The notes under the pieces are model-generated. The model was not told where the DNA came from, ran no database searches, and saw only the letters and a program-made list of their open reading frames with translations. From positions 40,691,857 to 40,755,856 of the forward strand of contig OX387191.1 of assembly GCA_947561395.2 (NCBI GenBank): a DNA stretch of 64,000 nucleotides, in the 5' to 3' direction. This DNA comes from Buxus sempervirens. Taxonomy: Eukaryota; Streptophyta; Magnoliopsida; Buxales; Buxaceae. Every line of letters starts with the position of its first letter. Position 1 is the first letter of the stretch. Positions 58,801 through 64,000 of this stretch are shown here, one piece after another. A program made the position numbers and the translations under genes.

Positions 58801-59739
58801 TATTTTTGTTCTTTTTGTTTGTTTAATAAAGTTTATGCATGTAATAAAGTTTGATTGTGATTTCCTATACTTATGTTGTTTAATTTTTTCTATGAAGGTT
58901 CTTGAAGAAAAGGAAGAAAAGATTGCTCCAGGGACCTTGCTTGGGACAACACATACGTATGTATTTTGCTTTTGATTTAAGTCAAAACAAAGTATGTGAG
59001 AATCTCATCTATTGTTGATAATTCAGGTTGACATAAATTCTTTTTTTGGATGGTTTTATAAATATAGGTATGTTGTTGGTACTGGTGCTCAAGACAAATC
59101 AGCTGCCAAAAGGGTGAGGATTTGGGAGTGTTTCTAGTAATTTTGTTTGGGGACATAATTGTGTTCCGTCCATTTCAGTTTACTAACAGTGCATAGTTTT
59201 TCCCCAACAAGATTCATTCATTAATTGTTACTTTTATAATTAGATAAGCTCTTAGGAATTATTGTTTTCTTTCCACTTTTGATTCTGCTAGACGTATCAT
59301 CAGTTGTTCAATTGGAAGATATAATTTATTTTCTTGAACAGGTTGATCTGCTACGAGGCCAAAAGACGGACAAAGTGGATGTTACTTTACAACCAGAAGA
59401 ACTGGAAAGTTTGGACAATGTTTTGGCTGCCAAGTGAGATGAACTCTGATCAATACTGAAATTGTAACTCGAGATGCAGTTACGCAGTGGTTGCTTATAA
59501 ATTTGATCTGTCTTTCAGGTATGAAGAAGCAAGAGAAGAGGAGAAGTTGCGGAGCCAGCGCGAAGATTTCAGTGACATGGTTGCAGAGGTGCGTTGATCA
59601 CTTTTATGTTTTTCTTCTATTGTCCATTTAGTGAAATTACTTTTGCTGAGTTGACCATGTTGGGCAGAATGAAAAGAAAAGGAAACGGAAAATGCAAGAG
59701 AAAGAAGGGAAATCAAAGAAGAAGGATTTCAAGTTTTAG
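49835..59739 (+). CDS. SF3B2: Splicing factor 3B subunit 2 (SAP145/Cus1 homologue), 18 exons
   Basis: A core U2 snRNP protein: as part of SF3b it helps clamp U2 to the branch site and pairs with SF3B4 in the nucleus. Exons: 49835-50068, 50300-50422, 50529-50654, 50760-50822, 51878-51985, 52580-52657, 56365-56457, 56730-56816, 57741-57842, 57936-58055, 58151-58213, 58401-58534, 58612-58693, 58898-58956, 59068-59113, 59342-59433, 59519-59588, 59668-59739. All introns are GT-AG and the join is in frame: 583 residues, the usual plant length and shorter than the animal protein. Residues 1-75 are basic and charged. DUF382 lies at about 183-310 (VPVPRHWSQKRKFLQGKRG, QPFQLPDFI). The PSP proline-rich domain is at about 312-378 (PPPWLINMQRYGPPPSYP). 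A Glu-rich run is at about 412-432. The C-terminus is Lys-rich and ends DFKF. The N-terminal SAP domain of animal SF3B2 is not evident. It appears intact. Confidence 0.97.
51026..51440 (-). pseudogene. RNase H-like domain fragment in SF3B2 intron 4
   Basis: The minus strand reads GNPGTSGAGGVFRNKDGF (about 51405-51350), then ELSALVNGLK, and HAPRSANRLANQLARM (about 51095). This is the order of motifs in plant RVT_3-type RNase H domains, found in LINE elements and relatives. Stops and frame changes interrupt it and no reverse transcriptase part is present. It is antisense to SF3B2, so it is an inserted fragment removed with the intron. Which element brought it is not clear. Confidence 0.7.
53051..53236. 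mobile_element. MITE in SF3B2 intron 6 (copy a)
   Basis: The ends AGCTGTGTTTGCATTG and (complement) GGCTGCGTTTGGCATTG are flanked by AAG on both sides. The 186-bp interior is built of AAGCAAAAAGC words. Related to the larger copy at 54276-55117, and likely a PIF/Harbinger-type MITE by terminus and 3-bp duplication. Confidence 0.65.
53891..54243. mobile_element. hAT-type MITE in SF3B2 intron 6
   Basis: Terminal inverted repeats CAGTGGCGGAACCA (14 bp), with perfect 8-bp duplications CATGTATA (53883-53890 and 54244-54251). The interior has about three tandem ~60-bp units (TCTCATGAAATATA...GGGGGCAAACCAGAAATTTTAG, about 53949-54110) and G-runs matched by a C-run near the right end. Confidence 0.92.
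54276..55117. mobile_element. MITE in SF3B2 intron 6 (copy b), with ACC-rich core
   Basis: The ends GACTCCATTTGGCATTG and (complement) GGCTACGTTTGGTATTG match at 13 of 17 positions and are flanked by TAA on both sides. The arms repeat AGCAAAAGC words as in copy a. The centre (about 54478-54905) is an ACC/CCA-rich low-complexity block, whose proline/threonine-rich translation is not a gene. Confidence 0.65.
54478..54905. repeat. ACC-rich low-complexity block
   Basis: Degenerate (ACC)n / CACCA sequence on one strand over about 430 bp, including a pure (CCA)n run near 54820-54846. Confidence 0.9.
55567..55710. repeat. Direct repeat of about 50 bp
   Basis: TTTGAAATTTCAGTCTTCTG followed by TGGATTGTTT and CATTTTCTTGCTTCAAG occurs at about 55569-55621 and 55661-55707, separated by CT-rich sequence. 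Confidence 0.85.
55749..56071. mobile_element. Two tandem short inverted-repeat elements
   Basis: Units at 55749-55880 and 55945-56070 each begin (G)GGATGGCAAC and end with its complement GTTGCCATCC(C). They share CGATAAACAGAAC, GTTTTGATTTTATGCTT and TGTTCGGTTTTG. CT-rich DNA surrounds and separates them. They resemble very short hAT-like MITEs, duplicated together with the CT tract. Confidence 0.65.
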
Positions 59740-60654
59740 ATGGTCGACATGGATTTCCGATCTTACATGTTGCAGGAGCACAATTTCTTGTTTACAGGGT
59801 GCATTTTAGAGAAGGGCTTACATGATGCTGGCTTTGTAGTCATCTTTTTCTTTCTTATTAATCCCCAACAGTTATTCTCTTGATTTCTATTTTACTGCGT
59901 ACTGATGTCAGATAAACTAATTACCACTTTTAGATATCTGTATGACGTGCTTGAGACTAAATAGCAGGGAGCTGGTGCGGCATTTGGGACTCGAAATTCT
60001 GAATGGGTTGTTCCAAGCTAACAAAAACTGCCTTATTGTCTTAATTGGGTTTATACATGTGACATGTACCACAACTGGTTGTATGGCTTTGTTTTCTTAT
60101 TTTCTTAATGGTCTTTTGGTAAGTAGTTATCTTACCATGTATAAAAATGGTGAAGTGATGCAGGTGATGTTGACATAGACTATTTAGTGTGGCAGTTCGG
60201 AAGCTTAGATATTGCCTCCATTTCTTGGAACCATGCATGGTTTGCTATATAGGTCAAATTTCGCCCATGTTGTCAAAATTCCGTTGTTTCTGCACAAAAA
60301 GGAATACGACTATGTTTATTTTGATGTAAAATGTAAAATCTAATGTGGAAAATATTTTAGGGATAAAATGGGGTGTTCCAAGTGTTTGTTTTCATGTAAA
60401 ACAGTTTTCTGTATGTTGTGTATTTTGTTTTCCGCATAGAAAAGGGATAACGTTTGATATGGAACATAAAAAGGGATAACGTTTGAATAAAAAGCTTTCA
60501 TATCAAAAGCTCTTGCCTGATCTCCCGAACGCCATGGTCCCCAGCTTGAACTTAACTCCTCCCATCGTTGGTGTTGCTTACTTATCAAAAAGTCGCCTCA
60601 TCACTCAAATGCCATTGTCCCAAACTTGAACTTACTCCTCCATTGGCGGTGTTT
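59740..60654 (+). other. SF3B2 3' flank
   Basis: This presumably includes the 3' UTR, but no clear AATAAA signal near a plausible end was found. At about 60525-60660 a ~45-bp phrase (GCCAT(G/T)GTCCC...TTGAACTTA...CTCC) occurs twice. Short open frames at 59942-60178 and on the other strand lack family motifs. Confidence 0.45.
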
Positions 60655-60895
60655 ACTTTCAAGTTTTAGGGTTTTGGGTATAGGGTGTAAGGTGCAGGGT
60701 TTAGGGATTTTGGGGTTTCTGATTTTCGGTTTTGGGTTTAAGGTGTAGGCTGTAGAGTTTAGGGTTTAAGGTTATTTATTTATTTATTTAATTTTTATTA
60801 TGGTTTTGGGGTTTTGGGTTTAGGGTTTGGGGTTTTACGGTTTTAGGGTTTAGGGTTTAAGGATTAGGGATTAGGGTTTAGGGCTTATGGTTTTT
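60655..60895 (+). repeat. Degenerate telomere-like repeat tract
   Basis: About 20 occurrences of TTTAGGG, TTTTAGGG, TTTTGGG or GGGTTTA variants over 240 bp, all in one orientation. A pure run TTTTAGGGTTTAGGGTTTA lies near 60840. It matches the plant telomere unit TTTAGGG with decay. Confidence 0.8.
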
Positions 60896-61074
60896 TTCCG
60901 GTTTCATTTCCCTTATTTATGGCTTCCTACCAACAGTCTCCTGTTTCCCATCTAAGGCTTCCTAGTGACAAGATAGACTGTCAACCAACAGAGACAACTT
61001 CTCTTTTGGCACTTTGCTACTTTACAACATTACGACCTAACAACGGTTTAAACCTAAGACCTATGGTTCCTTAC

Positions 61075-61504
61075 TAGAGCTGGAAATGGGTCGGGTCATA
61101 ATCGGGTGGGGTTAATCGGTTCAGGTCAGGTTGAACCCAATTAATGGCGGGTTGGAAAAACCCAACCAAACCCAATCCGTCAACCCGATTATTTTTTTTT
61201 CCCCAAAAAATATGATTAGAATAGGGTTGGGGGGTTAATTGGGTCGGTTTGTGCCTGGTTCGGGTTAGGTCATAATAGGGTTGGGGGTTAATCGGGTCGT
61301 GTTGGATCACTTTTTATCGCTTTCTTTTTTAATTTGGTAACCCTTCGAGTTACCGGGTTATAATCGGGTTGACCCTAATTACGGCTAGGTTGGGAAAACC
61401 CCAACACGCACCCAACCCAATTAATATACGGGTCAACCCAAACCTATTTAAATCGGGTCGGTTCGGGTTGACCCATTGGGTCTGGTCGCTTTTTGCCAGC
61501 TCTA
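61075..61504. mobile_element. hAT-type non-autonomous element
   Basis: Ends TAGAGCTGG...CCAGCTCTA, with 8-bp flanks TTCCTTAC (61067-61074) and TTCCTTAT (61505-61512), differing at one base. The interior is rich in GGGTTGGG / GGGTCGGGT words and has no coding capacity. Confidence 0.8.
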
Positions 61505-61512
61505 TTCCTTAT

Positions 61513-62279
61513 TGACTCTAATTGAGGCTTGGACTCATGGATATGCAAAACAGAATGCTTAAAACAACCTCAAATAAGCATGAAAAACTCTTTTTTCTTT
61601 TTCCTTTTTAAAACATGAACAGAAACTAAAACTGAACAATGAAAACAAACACTTTGAAAATATATTACTATCAAACTTATAACAACAAAACTAAAATTAC
61701 AGATTCAAATAAACATACTGAAAACTAGACTAAAAAAAACACACTAAAAGACTCAGGTGATTGGACTAATCATCGACGTTGATAAACCCACTAAGCCAAG
61801 GGGGCGGCTTGGGAACATTCCTTTGAACCTAGGCTAGGAGGTGGCCTTAAATAAGGAGAGAACTCTTGAGGGAAGGGGCACTAACAGTACTAAGAACTCT
61901 AGAAAGTGTTGTTAGGTACTCAAGCAAGTGTTCCCTTCACCTTCATAGCATCCGTTTTATAGAGGTCTCCAGGCCTAGTTGTTACTTCAGGGCTAAGATA
62001 TCATCTTTACAAGACAACCTAAGTGGGCATCCCCACCTGACTCAGCATACACCAAAAGTGTTATGCTTTTCTTATTACATTCATGAATTGGCATCTCTAG
62101 CAGAGAATATATTCTTTTGCATAAAATAAAAGTGAGCACTATCCTTGTCTTTAAAGGAATTTCACTTTTAAGCAAAGAATAATGCTGCTTTCTTGCCCGT
62201 CAAGCAATATTCACAAAGTAACTTGTTGAGCAGGCAACCTCATGTTATGCTTATGGGCCTATTCAGCTCCTCAGCCCAA
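61513..62279. other. Non-coding interval
   Basis: No gene, RNA or element end recognised. AT-rich from 61560 to 61760, then mixed sequence. The open frame at 61866-62129 has no recognisable family feature. Confidence 0.5.
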
Positions 62280-62640
62280 CTACCCACCATGGGCTGATCC
62301 ATTGTAATAATTTGAGCTTAAGCAATGCCTTTTCTTGAAGCTCCGTTTGAGGCCCCCATTCCTTGCTTCAAAACTTAATTTCTTCTTTGGGCTCTCCGTT
62401 GCTGTCTTCATTGGATGTAGACTGTTCAAACCTTCGAAGGCTTGCTTCCAATAGGAGTGATTTCTTCTGCCCATTTCTTGTACAAGAGCAAAACATGCAG
62501 TAAAATGCTCTTGACAGAGTTCTTCAAAATTGATACAGATCTTGCATCCTTGAATTTTACTTGAAATGCTTTGATAGATCATAGCAACAGGCTTTCTCTT
62601 CCTTGATAGAAGACCGGGAGGGTCTATCCTTTGTACCTTG
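62280..62640 (-). pseudogene. Possible downstream exon of the exonuclease-like gene
   Basis: An open minus-strand reading with DPPGLLSRKRKPVAMIYQSI and a Cys-containing segment (KICINFEELC), ending with a stop at 62280. It is in line with, and about 100 bp downstream of, the exonuclease domain, with a basic KRKP patch. I do not recognise a domain. Linkage to the exonuclease is by position only. Confidence 0.3.
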
Positions 62641-62743
62641 GAAAGAAATAATCAGCGAGAAATTTCTTTGCAGATTCAACCCAAAAGTAATGAAGTGCTC
62701 TCTGCTCGAAAGTTTCAAAGATAAAATCAGGAATTTGCAAGAA

Positions 62744-63371
62744 TCACTTGTGGAGATTTTCGAATAGGTATTTCACAAATACCTTGGCTACATGGTAGAC
62801 ATCCTTGGCAGCATACTTCATCTGAGAAAATGATATAGGGCGCCTACTCCAGTCACTATTCTGTAGTTGTTTGGACATTTCAAGATCGAGAATACTTTTA
62901 AAGATCTTGGAGAGACTTGTAACTAGACTTGATACTTCCCATTCTTCTGTAGTGATGTCTTGATAAACATTGGAGATATCAATATAGGGATGAATGAACT
63001 TATTTTTCAGAATTCCTTTAAATGCCTTGACTAGCACTTTAATACCATGATGGAATTGAAACCCAACTTTTAAAATCTAGGAGTCTAAAAATATGTAATC
63101 CAGAAGTCTGCAGATATATTCATTAGATAGAGCTATAAATCAAGCACAAAAATCATTAGTCTACCATGATAAAAGAACCAAGAAGGTAAACTCCAAGTTG
63201 TAGAAGAGAAGGTTTGTTAACCACGGAGTCTTCAATTTTGTATTGTGACCATTCTGAATCAATTGCAGTGGAAACTGCACTTTGGAGTAACTCTTCAAAT
63301 TGTTGAAACTCTTTAGAATCAAAAGAATCAACATATTTGATATTGTCATTGCATAGTTCTCCGAATTCTCC
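62744..63371 (-). pseudogene. 3'-5' exonuclease (WRN/Mut-7-like, DnaQ fold), decayed
   Basis: The minus strand shows the DEDD exonuclease order. Exo I is IDSEW within SAVSTAIDSEWSQ (about 63280), then PSLLQLGVYL. Exo II is within ILKVGFQFHHGIKVL (63076-63035), where family members have Asp at the Gly position. PYIDISNVYQ follows, and Exo III is QNSDWSRRPISFSQMKYAAKD (about 62835), with the Tyr and Asp of YxxxD. Such enzymes trim RNA or DNA 3' ends using two metals bound by these acids. It looks dead: TAG at 63077-63079 sits in the conserved stretch before Exo II, the Exo II Asp is lost, and the Exo I block closes at TAA (63156-63158) with a frame change before Exo II. An intron explanation for the last is possible but would be very short. 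Confidence 0.75.
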
Positions 63372-63747
63372 CTAGATTGTTTTTCTAATCAACTCTTTCT
63401 TGTAGATAGGTAGTCAGTAAGAGTTGAAACCAAGGGACAACAACTGTTTGGTGGCTTGAAAGGAGGAACAGACCATTTTACCAATTTGCCATAATTAGCA
63501 TTTTTTATACCCCCTAAAATTTGTGGAAAAAGGAGGAGTTTTTGCACAAATTTGGTAAATAATTTTATTCTTAGGCTTATAAGGCCTAAGATCAACCACA
63601 GTTGGTCGAATGTCAGAGTAAGAAACAAGTGAGGATGAAAAGATTTTTCATTTGTAAGAGAAAGACTTAGGAAAGAAGACAAAGGTCTTTCTCATAAGAC
63701 CTCCCTTACCATCCAAAGGAGTCAATTTGGATTTTCAAAGTACTCAC

Positions 63748-64000
63748 AAAAGAATATGGCACGAGTTTCTGATCTAAAGAAATCAAAGCAATATTTATCC
63801 AGCTAGTGTACTGATAAGGAATATTATGATGGAGACTATTAGAAGTATAAATAAATGGATGACTAGAAATTTCTACCTGTGAACGAGGAGAATAGGTAGA
63901 AACTACGCCAATAAAGTTTGCTGGAATCTTAGAGCCATTTGAGGGTAGCTCTTTGATATGAACTTCATGGTCTTTAGCTATGATCTCTTTTGAAGCAGAG
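63748..64000 (-). CDS. Unrecognised coding stretch, partial at right edge
   Basis: An uninterrupted minus-strand reading enters from beyond the window (SASKEIIAKDHEVHIKEL...ANFIGVVSTYSP...VPYSF). After 84 codons it meets a good donor GTGAGT (63747-63742). Composition is protein-like (hydrophobic and aromatic spacing, no repeats). It is followed by broken readings at 63400-63720 (for example VVDLRPYKPKNK) and then by the exonuclease pseudogene, so it may be its 5' part or a separate gene. No family was recognised. No start codon is in the window. Confidence 0.35.

Noticed and set aside
59942..60178. 78-codon frame downstream of SF3B2
   Set aside because: Probably 3' UTR. No motif and no supporting splice or start context.

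Overview
This is plant nuclear DNA, almost certainly from an angiosperm with a repeat-rich genome. The evidence is one intact host gene with 18 exons, GT-AG introns and AT-rich intron sequence, set among plant-type Ty3/gypsy LTR retrotransposons, hAT and Mutator-like DNA transposons, short MITEs and a Helitron-like end. The species cannot be named from the sequence. No rRNA, tRNA, CRISPR or bacterial feature was seen.

Layout. Positions 1-19,800 are a minus-strand Ty3/gypsy element (gag remnants and its upstream LTR) broken up by nested solo LTRs of two families. Here they are called M (starts TGTAAGCACC or TGTAAGTACC) and L (starts TGTAARAYCC, ends GGGGCGTTACA or similar). Positions 20,500-23,880 hold an integrase/chromodomain tail, polypurine tract, L-type LTR and primer-binding site in a row. 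Positions 24,025-28,140 are a small Helitron-like element split by an M solo LTR, which itself carries a hAT element. Positions 28,215-49,668 are one Mutator-like element with ~480 bp terminal inverted repeats and a 9-bp target duplication. It holds a GRF-type zinc-finger pseudogene and has been swollen by a truncated L element and by a complete Reina-like Ty3/gypsy element (35,245-49,142). That gypsy element carries an L solo LTR and an M solo LTR, and the M LTR carries a further L solo LTR.

The host gene at 49,835-59,739 encodes splicing factor 3B subunit 2 (583 aa by my exon model, every junction in frame). Its ATG is only about 160 bp from the end of the Mutator-like element. Intron 4 holds an antisense RNase H-domain fragment, and intron 6 (3.7 kb) holds several MITE/hAT insertions. 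Downstream lie a degenerate telomere-like repeat, a hAT-type element, a decayed 3'-5' exonuclease (WRN/Mut-7-like) pseudogene on the minus strand, and an unrecognised open coding stretch running off the right edge.

The most unusual signal is in the LTRs. Four of the five M-family LTRs carry two clusters of short perfect hairpins, one beside the TATA box and one further downstream. The stem word is shared by both clusters of one copy but differs between copies. L-family LTRs carry an equivalent copy-specific GC-rich word cluster in the transcribed leader, plus a positionally conserved hairpin whose stem covaries between copies. This looks like rapidly diversifying, self-consistent recognition arrays.
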